Assembly (NCBI RefSeq): GCF_000819565.1
Contig: NZ_CP004393.1
Span: 537,001 to 601,000, forward strand
Reading direction: 5' to 3'
Length of the DNA: 64,000 bases
Origin: Celeribacter indicus
Lineage (GTDB): Bacteria; Pseudomonadota; Alphaproteobacteria; Rhodobacterales; Rhodobacteraceae
The notes below the pieces were generated by a model. It did not search any database. It was not told the DNA's origin and saw only the letters and a list, made by a program, of their open reading frames with translations. Below, in pieces: positions 35,934-44,632 of the stretch. Both the position numbers and the translations under genes were made by a program. Each line of letters opens with the position of its first letter. Positions within the stretch are counted from its first letter, which is position 1.

Positions 35934-36519
35934 TACCGGATTCACGCGCCGCCACATGCTCACCTCCGTCGCTGCGCTCGCGGCGACGGCGCTCCTGCCG
36001 CGCGGGGCGCACGCCTTCTCCTCCGGCCAGGCGGAGGCCCTGATCGGCGAGGTCGTCGCGCAGATCACGTCGATCATCAATTCCGGCAAGTCGGAGGCCG
36101 CGATGTATGGCGATTTCGAGCGTGTGCTCGTGCGCTATGCCGACATGCCCAACATCGCCCGTTCCGTCCTCGGTCCGCCAGCCCGCAGCGCCTCCTCCGC
36201 GCAGCTCTCGGCCTTCACCGGGGCGTTCCAGCGGTATATTGCGCGCAAGTACGGGGCGCGGTTCCGCGAGTTCATCGGCGGAAAGATTCAGGTGAATTCG
36301 ACGCAGAAGGTGAATTCGATCTACGACGTGCGCTGCACCGCGATCCTGCGCGGGGAGGCACCCTTCGGCGTGTCCTTCATCGTTTCGGATCGCAGCGGGA
36401 AGTTCATCGACCTGTCGATCGAGGGCATCTCCCTGTTGAAATCGGAACGGGCGGAGGTCGGGGCGATGCTCGACCGCGCCGGAGGCAGTATCGACGCGCT
36501 GACGCGCCAGCTCGCCTGA
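35905..36519 (+). CDS. MlaC/Ttg2D-type phospholipid-binding protein with Tat-like signal
   Basis: A 204-aa periplasmic lipid carrier. The N-terminus has a twin Arg, TRRHMLTSVAALAATALL, that looks like a Tat signal, which is uncommon for MlaC. The mature part carries MlaC stretches: LVRYADMPNIARSVLG and SVNSIYDVRC-like NSIYDVRCTAIL. AAGGAGG eight bases before ATG 35905 decides that start; it overlaps mlaA by 29 bases. A later ATG at 35926 is possible. It would shuttle lipids between MlaA and the inner-membrane MlaFED complex. Confidence 0.88.
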   Translation: MTYMRISMSDTGFTRRHMLTSVAALAATALLPRGAHAFSSGQAEALIGEVVAQITSIINSGKSEAAMYGDFERVLVRYADMPNIARSVLGPPARSASSAQLSAFTGAFQRYIARKYGARFREFIGGKIQVNSTQKVNSIYDVRCTAILRGEAPFGVSFIVSDRSGKFIDLSIEGISLLKSERAEVGAMLDRAGGSIDALTRQLA

Positions 36520-36546
36520 GCCGCGCGTTCTCCGTCGAGAAACGAC

Positions 36547-36578
36547 AAAGGCGCGCCTTGTGGCGCGCCTTTCGTTTT
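36547..36578 (+). terminator. Terminator between mlaC-like gene and pbp gene
   Basis: AAAGGCGCGCC (36547-36557) and GGCGCGCCTTT (36562-36572) form an 11-bp perfect stem with a TTGT loop, followed by CGTTTT. It likely serves both convergent genes. Confidence 0.85.
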
Positions 36579-36606
36579 CCGGGGCCGGGAGCGGGCCCGG
36601 CGTCCG

Positions 36607-38805
36607 TCAGTTGCCGCTGCCGAAGATCGCGCCGAGGATGTCGCTCAGCACGTTTTCCGCGCGATCGTTGCCCGGTGCCGGGGCCGGAGCGGGCTGGCCG
36701 CCGCTGCCGGGCGCCGCGCCGGCGCTATAGACCTGGCCGCCGACCTGCGGCGGGGTCGCGGGGCGGATCATCGGCAGGGGATGCGGCTCGATGCCCTCCT
36801 GCACGGCTTCCATCGCCTTTTGCCAGATCTCGGCCGGAAGGCCGCCGCCGGTGACGCCGCTCAGGGGCGTGTTGTCGTCATAGCCGATCCAGACGCCGGC
36901 GACGTAATCGGCGGTGAAGCCCATGAACCATGCGTCCCGCGCCGCCTGGGTCGTGCCGGTCTTGCCGGCCACTTCGACGCCGGGGATCTTTGCACGGGTG
37001 CCGGTGCCACGCTCGACCACCTGATTCATCATGTAGATGAGCGCCTGTGCGGCGTCCGGGGAGATCACCCGCTCGCCGAGACCGCCCTCCTGTCCCATCA
37101 GCGGCGTCTGGTCGCCTTTCAGCCGCAGGGACTTGAGCCCGTAGGGCGTCACCGAGGTGCCGCCGTTCAGGATGCCCGCATAGGCGCCTGTCAGTTCGAG
37201 CAACGTCGTCTCCGACACGCCGAGGGCGAGGGCGAGCCCCTGTGCAAGATCGCTCTCGATGCCGAACTGCTGCGCCACGGTACGCACGTTCTCCACATCG
37301 ACCATCTGCGCAAGCTTCACCGCCGGAATGTTGTAGCTGTGGCGCAGCGCGTCCGTCAGCGTGACCATGCCGTGAAACTTGCGGTCGTAGTTCTGCGGGG
37401 AATAGGGGCCGGAGCCGGGGATGTTGAAGGTGATCGGCTCGTCCTCGATCACCGAATCGTAGGGAATGCCCATGTCGAGCGCGGTGGCATAGACGAAGGG
37501 CTTGAAGGCCGAACCCGGCTGGCGCTTCGCCTGGGTCGCGCGGTTGAAGGCGCCCGAGACCTTGAGCTTGCGCCCACCGACCATGCCGCGCACCGCGCCG
37601 TCCGCCGACATGACGATGATCGCCGCCTGGGCTTTGGACCCTTCCTTCACCTTATTGTCGAAGATCCAGACGAGCGCGTCCTCGGCGGCCTTCTGGATCC
37701 GCGGGTCGAAAGTCGTTTCGATGATCACGTCCTCGGTGGTGTTGCGGGTCAGGAAGTCGGGGCCGGAGCCCATGACCCAGTCCGCGAAATAGCCGCCTGC
37801 CTCCTGCGCGGCGCTGTCGGACAACTCGGCCGGATGGGCGCGGGCATCGGCGCGCTCCTCATCGGTGATATATCCCTGCTGGTTCATCAGCATGAGCACG
37901 ACATTCGCGCGTTCCTGCGAGCGTTGCAGGTTGTTCGTGGGAGCATAGCGCGACGGCGCGGTCAGCAGGCCGGCGAGCATCGCCGCCTCGGGAATGTTCA
38001 CCTCCGCCGCGGATTTGCCGAAATAGCGTTGCGCGGCCGCCTCGAACCCGTTCGCACCCTCGCCGAGATAGGCGCGATTCATGTAGATCGACAGGATTTC
38101 ATCCTTGGAATAGCGCGCCTCCATGGCCATCGCGTAGATCGCTTCCTTCGCCTTTCGCGCGATCGTGCTCTCCCGGCAGTCCGCCTCGTATTCCGACTGC
38201 GTCTTCCAGGTCTTCGGATCGTAGGCCACGCCGAGGCAGAGGAGTTTCGCCGTCTGCTGCGTGAGCGTGGAACCGCCGTGGCCGGAGAGCGCACTGCGTC
38301 CCTCCGAAAGGTTGATCCGGATGGCGGAGGCGATGCCGCGCGGGGACACGCCGAAATGGCGGTAGAACCTGCGGTCCTCGGTGGCGATGATCGCGTTGCG
38401 CAGGTTGGGCGAGACCGTGTCCGCTGTGATCTGCCCGCCGAACTGTTCCCCGCGCCAGGCAAAGACCGAGCCGTCGCGGTCGAGGAAGGTCACCGAACCC
38501 CGCGATCGTCCGTCGAGCAGCCCCTCGTAAGGCGGCAGCGTCGTGTAGATGTAGAAGACCGCGATCCCGATCACCACCGCCAGCGCGAGGGCGGTGCGTG
38601 AGACGACGAGCCAGAAAAGCCGCAGGATCCAGCGGAACAGCCGGACGAGGGGATTCGACGATCCCGGCCGCCGCGGCGGACGCGACTTTTTGGTGCGCCT
38701 TGCGGGCGACTTGCGGGGGGGAGCCTTCTTCGCCTGCGCCTTCGCCTTTGCAGGATAGCGGCGATCCGCGACAAGTCTGGGCTTGCCCCGATTGGGTCCG
38801 GTCAT
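36607..38805 (-). CDS. Class A penicillin-binding protein 1A
   Basis: A 732-aa bifunctional murein synthase. A Lys/Arg/Pro-rich cytoplasmic tail (1-55) precedes one transmembrane helix (about 61-88). The glycosyltransferase domain has catalytic Glu143 in ATEDRRFYRHFG and GGSTLTQQ. The transpeptidase motifs are SAFK with Ser432/Lys435, SYN, and KTGT with Lys615. The C-terminus is a Pro/Ala/Gly-rich tail. ATG 38805 is chosen because the upstream frame has no protein character. It diverges from glnK over 274 bp. Confidence 0.95.
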   Translation of the reverse strand: MTGPNRGKPRLVADRRYPAKAKAQAKKAPPRKSPARRTKKSRPPRRPGSSNPLVRLFRWILRLFWLVVSRTALALAVVIGIAVFYIYTTLPPYEGLLDGRSRGSVTFLDRDGSVFAWRGEQFGGQITADTVSPNLRNAIIATEDRRFYRHFGVSPRGIASAIRINLSEGRSALSGHGGSTLTQQTAKLLCLGVAYDPKTWKTQSEYEADCRESTIARKAKEAIYAMAMEARYSKDEILSIYMNRAYLGEGANGFEAAAQRYFGKSAAEVNIPEAAMLAGLLTAPSRYAPTNNLQRSQERANVVLMLMNQQGYITDEERADARAHPAELSDSAAQEAGGYFADWVMGSGPDFLTRNTTEDVIIETTFDPRIQKAAEDALVWIFDNKVKEGSKAQAAIIVMSADGAVRGMVGGRKLKVSGAFNRATQAKRQPGSAFKPFVYATALDMGIPYDSVIEDEPITFNIPGSGPYSPQNYDRKFHGMVTLTDALRHSYNIPAVKLAQMVDVENVRTVAQQFGIESDLAQGLALALGVSETTLLELTGAYAGILNGGTSVTPYGLKSLRLKGDQTPLMGQEGGLGERVISPDAAQALIYMMNQVVERGTGTRAKIPGVEVAGKTGTTQAARDAWFMGFTADYVAGVWIGYDDNTPLSGVTGGGLPAEIWQKAMEAVQEGIEPHPLPMIRPATPPQVGGQVYSAGAAPGSGGQPAPAPAPGNDRAENVLSDILGAIFGSGN

Positions 38806-38903
38806 GGCCTTTGCTCGATCTTTGCCGTTTTCTTTGGGCGAGACCTTAGCCGCGGGCACGGCAAATGTTGAGGGGAAACGAGTCGCGATCACGCCTTTAT
38901 TTA

Positions 38904-38922
38904 CTGCCCAATTAAATGGCAG
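38904..38922. promoter_or_regulatory. Candidate NtrC-type dyad upstream of glnK
   Basis: CTGCC (38904-38908) and GGCAG (38918-38922) form a perfect dyad with a 9-base A/T-rich spacer. This resembles the CGCC-N9-GGC NtrC sites described in Rhodobacter, differing in one half-site base. It lies about 160 bp before glnK. A second dyad, CACAA-A-TTGTG, follows at 38927-38937. Confidence 0.4.
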
Positions 38923-39079
38923 CGTGCACAAATTGTGAAATACTTGCCCAAAAAGGCTGCAAAACGCCCGAACCCTGCGCCTCGGTTTTCTTGTGCAAGC
39001 CCTTGGAACGCCCTCTTGCTGTTCCCGCGGTGCCTCGCATTCCAGGGGCCGCCGTCCGCTCAAACGGAAGGGGAAAAAC

Positions 39080-39418
39080 GTGAAACTCATTATTGCTGCA
39101 ATCAAGCCGTTCAAGCTTGAAGAGGTGCGCGAGGCGCTGACCGGTATCGGCGTTCGGGGCATGATGGTGACCGAAATCAAGGGTTTCGGTTCGCAGTCCG
39201 GCCACACCGAGATCTATCGCGGCGCCGAATACGCCGTGAACTTCGTTCCCAAGGTAAAGCTCGAGATCGTCGTGGCCGATGCCATGGCCGATCAGGTGGT
39301 CGAGACGATCGCCTCCACCGCCAAGACCGACAAGATCGGTGATGGCAAAATCTTTGTCCTCGACGTGGAAGGCGCCGTGCGCGTCCGTACCGGCGAGACC
39401 AACGACGACGCGATCTAA
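39080..39418 (+). CDS. glnK: PII nitrogen regulatory protein GlnK
   Basis: A 112-aa PII signal protein that senses 2-oxoglutarate, ATP/ADP and, through uridylylation, glutamine. Tyr51 in the T-loop TEIYRGAEY is the modification site, and the C-terminal GKIFVLDVEGAVRVRTGE is standard. A GTG start at 39080 with GGAAGGGG upstream fits the invariant N-terminus MKLIIAAIKPFK. It precedes amtB by 34 bp; GlnK normally plugs the ammonium channel when nitrogen is plentiful. Confidence 0.96.
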   Translation: MKLIIAAIKPFKLEEVREALTGIGVRGMMVTEIKGFGSQSGHTEIYRGAEYAVNFVPKVKLEIVVADAMADQVVETIASTAKTDKIGDGKIFVLDVEGAVRVRTGETNDDAI

Positions 39419-39452
39419 TCGCGCGAGACCCGAGACGAAAGGGACTATAGAG

Positions 39453-40787
39453 ATGAAACTCACCAAACTCATTCCGGCTGTGGCGCTCGCTTCCGCGATG
39501 CCGCTCGTGGCCTTCGCGCAGGACGCCGAGGCGGCGGCTCCGGCTCCGGGCTTCGACGAGTTCGGCCCCTATATCATGACCACGCTGCTCTTCCTCATCG
39601 GCGGCTTCCTCGTGATGTGGATGGCGGCGGGCTTCGCCATGCTCGAGGCCGGCCTCGTGCGCTCGAAGAACGCGACGACCCAGCTCCTGAAGAACATCGT
39701 GCTCTTCTCGCTGGCCGCGATCATGTACTGGTTCATCGGCTATGCGCTGATGTATCCGGGCGACGCCTGGATCATTCCCGGCATCATCGGGTCGATCGGG
39801 ACCGCGTCCATGGAGCCCGTGGGCCTTGCCGCGGCGGATGCCGATCTCGGCTATGCCTCCGTCGCCTCCGACTTCTTCTTCCAGTTGATGTTCTGCGCCA
39901 CCACGGCCTCCATCGTGTCCGGCACGCTCGCCGAGCGCATCAAGATCTGGCCGTTCTTCGTCTTCGTCATCGTGCTGACCGGCGTGATCTATCCGATCGA
40001 GGCCTCCTGGCAGTGGGGCGGCGGCTTCCTGTCCGAAATGGGCTTCTCCGACTTCGCCGGCTCCACCATCGTGCACTCCGCAGGCGGCTGGGCGGCACTC
40101 GCCGGGGCCATCATCCTCGGCCCGCGCATCGGGAAATACAAGGACGGCAAAGTCACCGCCTTCCCCGGTTCCAACCTCGCGCTGGCCACGCTTGGCACGT
40201 TCATCCTCTGGCTCGGCTGGTTCGGGTTCAACGGCGGTTCGCAGCTTGCCGCCGGCACCGTGGGCGACATCACCGACGTGGGCCGCATCTTCGTGAACAC
40301 CAACATGGCCGCCGCTGCCGGGTCCGTCGCCGCGCTCATCCTGACGCAACTCATCTACGGCAAGATCGACCTCACCATGGTGCTCAACGGCGCCCTCGCC
40401 GGCCTCGTCTCCATCACCGCCGAACCGCTCGCGCCCTCCCTCTTCATGGCGCTGATCATCGGCGGCATCGGCGGCGTGATCGTGGTCTTCGCGGTGCCGA
40501 TGCTCGACAAGGTCAAGATCGACGATGTCGTCGGTGCGATCCCGGTCCACCTGATCTGCGGCATCTGGGGCACCATTGCGGTTCCGCTGACCAATGACGG
40601 CACCTCCTTCGGCACGCAGCTGGTCGGCATCGTCTCCATCGGCGCCTTCACCTTCATCGTGTCGCTGGTGCTCTGGACGATCCTGAAGATCCTCGGCGGC
40701 ATCCGCGTCTCCGAAGAGGCGGAGATCACCGGTCTCGACAAGGCGGAGCTCGGCATGGAAGCCTATCCGGAATTCTACAAGGGCTGA
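39453..40787 (+). CDS. amtB: Ammonium transporter AmtB
   Basis: A 444-aa ammonium channel with a cleaved signal peptide (1-22, ending VAFAQ) and 11 transmembrane helices. Family stretches include ATTASIVSGTLAERIK, STIVHSAGGWAALAGA with the first pore His, and VHLICGIWGTIAV with the second. GAAAGGGA precedes ATG 39453. It forms an operon with glnK and is followed by a strong terminator 23 bases after the stop. Expression is expected under nitrogen limitation. Confidence 0.97.
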   Translation: MKLTKLIPAVALASAMPLVAFAQDAEAAAPAPGFDEFGPYIMTTLLFLIGGFLVMWMAAGFAMLEAGLVRSKNATTQLLKNIVLFSLAAIMYWFIGYALMYPGDAWIIPGIIGSIGTASMEPVGLAAADADLGYASVASDFFFQLMFCATTASIVSGTLAERIKIWPFFVFVIVLTGVIYPIEASWQWGGGFLSEMGFSDFAGSTIVHSAGGWAALAGAIILGPRIGKYKDGKVTAFPGSNLALATLGTFILWLGWFGFNGGSQLAAGTVGDITDVGRIFVNTNMAAAAGSVAALILTQLIYGKIDLTMVLNGALAGLVSITAEPLAPSLFMALIIGGIGGVIVVFAVPMLDKVKIDDVVGAIPVHLICGIWGTIAVPLTNDGTSFGTQLVGIVSIGAFTFIVSLVLWTILKILGGIRVSEEAEITGLDKAELGMEAYPEFYKG

Positions 40788-40810
40788 GCCCCTTCCTCTC
40801 CGAAGAACGG

Positions 40811-40840
40811 GTCCGGGCGCAGGCGCGCCCGGACTTTTTT
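40811..40840 (+). terminator. Rho-independent terminator of glnK-amtB
   Basis: GTCCGGGCGC (40811-40820) and GCGCCCGGAC (40825-40834) form a perfect 10-bp stem with an AGGC loop, followed by TTTTTT. Confidence 0.95.
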
Positions 40841-40914
40841 CATGGCGGAAACCCTTTCTAAACCTGCTTGCCCCCATCCTGACCGTGACTCGTCCCCGAC
40901 CCGGTGAGCCCTGG

Positions 40915-41676
40915 ATGACCTGCAAGAGCCGTTTTGCCTTTCTTTGCCTGATCTGCGCCGTCATCCTCTGCGTGACCGCGCCGCGCCCCGCCACCGCCGA
41001 GGCGCTCCTGCCCGGCGCGACGATGCCGCTCGTGACGGGGGCCGGCCTGCCGCTGATCGAGGTCGCGACGCGTCCGATCACCCCGGTCGGGCCAAGCCTG
41101 TTCTCCGGCCGTGCGGAAGGCGGCCTGTTTGCACCTGCACCGCCCCGCGTGCCTGCCTCCGCGCGGGGGCACCGCCTGCGCGACGGCGGTCTCGCCCCCG
41201 CCCATGTGGAGAAGCTTCGCCAGATCATCGGACGCGCGGAGTCGCGTCGTGACGGTTACGACGCGGTGCAGCACGGGGCGAAGCGTCCGCCGCCGAAACG
41301 CCCGACCCGGATGACTCTCGGGGAGATCTTCGACTGGATCCGCGACACGCCGGGACAGCCGCATGCCATCGGGCGGTATCAGTTCATTCCGGCCACGCTG
41401 GCCCGTCTTGTGACCGAGCTCGACCTCGGGCCGGAGGTCATCTTCTCTCCCGCCGTCCAGGACCGGCTTTCCGATCTCCTGCTTGCGGAGGCCGGAATTT
41501 TCGAGGTGGGGCAGGGCATGATCTCGCGCCGCCAGTTCATGAACAATCTCGCGGAGATATGGGCGGGACTGCCCACCTCCTCGGGGCGCTCGCATTACCA
41601 CGGCTATGCGGGGAACAGGGCGACGATAAGCTGGGCCGAATTCGAGCGCGAGATGGCTCGGATCTTTCCGGGCTGA
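40915..41676 (+). CDS. Secreted lysozyme-like (muramidase) protein
   Basis: A 253-aa exported protein. ATG 40915 gives a Sec signal peptide (hydrophobic FAFLCLICAVILCV, cleaved near ATAEA). The C-terminal 140 residues resemble phage-like lysozyme/GH104-type domains: IIGRAESRRDGYDAV with a likely catalytic Glu, then TLGEIFDWIRDTPGQPHAIGRYQFIPATL. It would cut murein glycan strands in the periplasm. Residues 30-100 are a Pro/Gly-rich linker. Expressed downstream of the amtB terminator, so from its own promoter. Confidence 0.8.
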   Translation: MTCKSRFAFLCLICAVILCVTAPRPATAEALLPGATMPLVTGAGLPLIEVATRPITPVGPSLFSGRAEGGLFAPAPPRVPASARGHRLRDGGLAPAHVEKLRQIIGRAESRRDGYDAVQHGAKRPPPKRPTRMTLGEIFDWIRDTPGQPHAIGRYQFIPATLARLVTELDLGPEVIFSPAVQDRLSDLLLAEAGIFEVGQGMISRRQFMNNLAEIWAGLPTSSGRSHYHGYAGNRATISWAEFEREMARIFPG

Positions 41677-41768
41677 TCCGTCGCGGTTCCGGTCTGAGCC
41701 CGCCGGCGGAAGGGCGCGCGGTACGGGGACGGCTGTCGCGCACGCCGGCGCCTGTCCGGCCGGACATG

Positions 41769-41794
41769 AAAAAAGCGCGCCGAAGCGCGCCTTT
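41769..41794 (-). terminator. Terminator of the aminotransferase gene
   Basis: On the minus strand GCGCGC, TTCG tetraloop, GCGCGC is followed by TTTTTT. It lies 23-48 bases after the aminotransferase stop and is nearly symmetrical enough to serve the lysozyme-like gene too. Confidence 0.85.
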
Positions 41795-41816
41795 CCCGAA
41801 GATCTGCAGAAGACCC

Positions 41817-43001
41817 TTACCGGCAGGTCTTCGCGATCGCCTCCGCCAGGAGCGGCACGGTGCGCGCGTTCAGCCCAGCGATGTTCATACGGGAATCGCC
41901 CACCATGTAGATGCCGAACTCCTCGCGGATCTTCAGCACCTCCTCCGGCGTCGCGCCGATGCGGGAGAACATGCCGCGATGCTCCGCGATGAAGTCGAAG
42001 CGGTCGGAATTCGTCAGCCGCTTCAACTCGTCGGCAAGCTGGCGGCGCAGGCCGAGCATGCCTGTCCGGACCTCTTCGAGCTCCGCCATCCAGTCGGCCT
42101 TCAGCGCCGGATCGGTGAGGATCATCGTCACCAGCCGCGCCCCGTGATCGGGCGGGAAGGAATAGTTCTGGCGGTTGAGGTAGTTGAGCGTGCCCTGCGC
42201 GACCGGCGCCTGTAGCGGCGCCTCGCAGACGGCCATGAGGCAGCCGGTGCGCTCGCGATAGATGCCGAAATTCTTCGAACAGGAGGCCGCGACCAGCATT
42301 TCCGGCAGTTTCTCTGCCAGCAGCCGCGTCGCCGCCGCATCCTCCTCGAGCCCGTCACCGAACCCCTGATAGGCGAGGTCCACGAGCGCGAGAGCGCCCT
42401 TGTCCGCGATCAGCTCCGCGACTTCGCCGAACTGTTCGAGCGTCAGGTTGGCGCCAGTCGGGTTGTGGCAGCAGCCGTGCAGCAGCACGAGATCGCCGGA
42501 ATTCACCTCTTTCAGGCTCTCCATCATCGCGTCGAAATCGACCGTGCAGGTCTCGCTGTCGAAATAGGCGTACTCGCGGTTCTCGAGCCCCATGAATTTC
42601 AGGATCGAGAGGTGGTTCGGCCAGGTCGGATCGGAGGTCCAGACGGTGACGTCGGGGTTCATCAGCTTCGCGAGCTCGAAAGCCTGGCGGATCGCGCCGG
42701 TGCCGCCGGGGGTGGCGATCGCGGCGACGCGGGAGTGATCGACGCTGTCGGCGAGCACGAGCGATTTCATCGCCGCGCCAAAGGCCGGATCGCCCGAAAG
42801 CGCGGTATAGCTCTTCGTCGTTTCCTCTTCCCAGAGCCTTTTCTCCGCCGCCTTCACCGCGCGCATGATCGGCGTGTGGCCATCGGAATCCTTGTAGACG
42901 CCGACGCCGAGATCGATCTTCGTCTCGCGCGGGTCTTCGCGGTAAAGCTGCATCAGTTCGAGGATCTTGTCCGCAGGTTGCGGTTTGAGAGTGCTCAGCA
43001 T
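41817..43001 (-). CDS. Aromatic/aspartate aminotransferase (class I)
   Basis: A 394-aa PLP enzyme of the AspC/TyrB family. N-terminal DKILELMQLYREDPRETKIDLGVGVYKD, HGCCHNPTGANL, and the PLP Lys in AASCSKNFGIYRERTG are all characteristic. It transfers amino groups between aromatic or acidic amino acids and 2-oxoglutarate. ATG 43001 shares one base with the sulfurtransferase stop (TGATG), so the two are translated together. Which amino acid is preferred cannot be read from sequence. Confidence 0.93.
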   Translation of the reverse strand: MLSTLKPQPADKILELMQLYREDPRETKIDLGVGVYKDSDGHTPIMRAVKAAEKRLWEEETTKSYTALSGDPAFGAAMKSLVLADSVDHSRVAAIATPGGTGAIRQAFELAKLMNPDVTVWTSDPTWPNHLSILKFMGLENREYAYFDSETCTVDFDAMMESLKEVNSGDLVLLHGCCHNPTGANLTLEQFGEVAELIADKGALALVDLAYQGFGDGLEEDAAATRLLAEKLPEMLVAASCSKNFGIYRERTGCLMAVCEAPLQAPVAQGTLNYLNRQNYSFPPDHGARLVTMILTDPALKADWMAELEEVRTGMLGLRRQLADELKRLTNSDRFDFIAEHRGMFSRIGATPEEVLKIREEFGIYMVGDSRMNIAGLNARTVPLLAEAIAKTCR

Positions 43002-43855
43002 CACGCTTCTCCAGTTGCGACCTTGAGATCGCCATACATGCCCCATTCCGCCCAGGATCCGTCATAGAGCGAGACAGGCACGCCGAGACGGGTGAGCGCG
43101 AGGCTCAGGATTGCGGCGCTCACACCCGAGCCACAGGTGGTGATCGCCGGTTTCGTCAGATCCACGCCCGCCGCCTCGAAGATCGCGCGCAGCTCGCCGT
43201 CGGATTTCATCGTGCCATCGGGGTTGAGCACCGCGGCGGAGGGCACGTTGCGGGAATTCGGGATATGGCCGGATCGCAGGCCGGGACGGGGCTCCGGCTC
43301 CTCGCCCCGGAACCGCCCGGCGGCGCGCGCGTCGACGATCGTCTGATCCCCGAGTTTCGAGGCCGCCGCGACCTGGGTCACGTCGCGCACCAGATCGCCG
43401 CGGATCGACGTGACCATGTGGCGGTCGCGGATCACCGGCGGCTCGGCGGTGACCGGCCGTCCCTCCGCCTTCCATTTCGGCAGCCCGCCATCGAGCACGG
43501 CCACGTTCTCCTGCCCGAAATACCGGAACATCCACCACACGCGCGGCGCCGAAAAGATCCCCGCAGTGTCATAGACCACCACCTGATGCCCATCGCCGAT
43601 GCCGAGCGCACGCATGCGCGACATGAATTTCTCCACCGGCGGCAGCATGTGCGGAAGCTCCGAACGCAGGTCCGCGACTTCGTCGATGTCCACGAACCGC
43701 GCGCCCGGAATATGTTCGGCCTCGTAGTCCGCGCGTGGGTCACGGGCCTCGGCGGGCATGTACCAGCTCGCGTCTATCAGCCGCAACTCCGGCGCTTTCA
43801 GATGCTCGGCGAGCCACTCGGTCGAAACGAGCGTCTTCGGATCGCTTGGGGGCAT
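43001..43855 (-). CDS. sseA: 3-mercaptopyruvate sulfurtransferase
   Basis: A 284-aa tandem rhodanese. The catalytic Cys241 lies in TTCGSGVSA; the CGSGV loop is typical of mercaptopyruvate rather than thiosulfate sulfurtransferases. Domain 1 has HIPGARFVDIDEVAD and domain 2 SGHIPNSRNVP. ATG 43855 (MPPSDPKTLVSTEWL) fits family starts; ATG 43888 is an alternative. Coupling to the aminotransferase makes sense, since transamination of cysteine yields mercaptopyruvate. Confidence 0.92.
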   Translation of the reverse strand: MPPSDPKTLVSTEWLAEHLKAPELRLIDASWYMPAEARDPRADYEAEHIPGARFVDIDEVADLRSELPHMLPPVEKFMSRMRALGIGDGHQVVVYDTAGIFSAPRVWWMFRYFGQENVAVLDGGLPKWKAEGRPVTAEPPVIRDRHMVTSIRGDLVRDVTQVAAASKLGDQTIVDARAAGRFRGEEPEPRPGLRSGHIPNSRNVPSAAVLNPDGTMKSDGELRAIFEAAGVDLTKPAITTCGSGVSAAILSLALTRLGVPVSLYDGSWAEWGMYGDLKVATGEA

Positions 43856-43983
43856 GTGCTCGGGCCTTTCCGGGATCGTGGAGGGCATGTCGGTCCCTGC
43901 CTTAGCGATCTCTCCGCAGTCGTGCAAGCGATGCGATACGCACAGGCGCGTTGCGGCGCAACATATGTGCGCGCGCTCCGCCG

Positions 43984-44466
43984 TCAGCCGTTCTGGCGCA
44001 GGAGACGCTGTTTCTGGCGGTTCCAGTCGCGTTTGGCCTCGGTGGCCCGCTTGTCGACATTCTTCTTGCCCTTGGCGATGCCGAGCTTGATTTTCACCTT
44101 GCCGCGATGGTTGAAATACATCACGAGCGGCACGAGCGTCATGCCCTCCCGCCCGGTCGCCTGCCAGAGCCGGGCAAGCTCGCGTTTCGACACGAGAAGC
44201 TTGCGTTTGCGCCGTTCCTCATGGGGGAACATCGCCTGCTCGTAGGGCGCGATGTAGGAATTCGTCAGCCACAGCTCGCCATCCTCGACCGAGGCATAGC
44301 TTTCGGCGATGTTGGATTGCCCGGTGCGCAGCGATTTCACCTCCGACCCGGTGAGCACGACCCCGCATTCTATGTCATCCTCGATGGCATAGTCATAGCG
44401 GGCGCGCCGGTTCTCGGCGATCACCTTGTAGTTCTTTTCTTCGGGCGTTTGCTTTTTCTTGGCCAT
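43984..44466 (-). CDS. smpB: SsrA-binding protein SmpB
   Basis: A 160-aa partner of tmRNA in rescue of stalled ribosomes. Landmarks are [31 protein letters not shown] in parts, [14 protein letters not shown], and the basic C-terminal tail [21 protein letters not shown] that enters the ribosome. Full length. No ssrA gene is visible in the window. It lies between sseA and dapA, both on the same strand; dapA upstream suggests the common dapA-smpB order. Confidence 0.97.
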   Translation of the reverse strand: MAKKKQTPEEKNYKVIAENRRARYDYAIEDDIECGVVLTGSEVKSLRTGQSNIAESYASVEDGELWLTNSYIAPYEQAMFPHEERRKRKLLVSKRELARLWQATGREGMTLVPLVMYFNHRGKVKIKLGIAKGKKNVDKRATEAKRDWNRQKQRLLRQNG

Positions 44467-44584
44467 GATGGAGCGTCAGATAAGCCCTGCGGGCGGCTCT
44501 GTCCACCGGAGTGCCACGCGCAAACCCGGCAGGGGGAGAAAAAACCGCAGGGGAGGGGCGGCGCCGCGGTCTCGGGCCGCGGAT

Positions 44585-44613
44585 GGGACGGAGCCCCGAA
44601 AGGCTCCCGTCCC
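44585..44613 (-). terminator. Hairpin after dapA
   Basis: GGGACGGAGCC (44585-44595) pairs with GGCTCCCGTCCC (44602-44613) with a one-base bulge. It lies 20 bases beyond the dapA stop but lacks a U-run. Confidence 0.4.
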
Positions 44614-44632
44614 GATGTCTCAGACGCGGCGC

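Noticed and set aside
39005..39019. GG...GC pattern upstream of glnK resembling a sigma-54 promoter
   Set aside because: The GG and GC are 11 bases apart instead of the strict 10, so it would not be recognised by RpoN.
39177..41228. 683-residue minus-strand frame across amtB
   Set aside because: Antisense shadow rich in Asp, His and Gly repeats; amtB on the other strand is unmistakable.
43951..43961. TTGCG-G-CGCAA resembling an NnrR box upstream of smpB/sseA
   Set aside because: Spacer is one base rather than the four needed for an FNR-family dimer.
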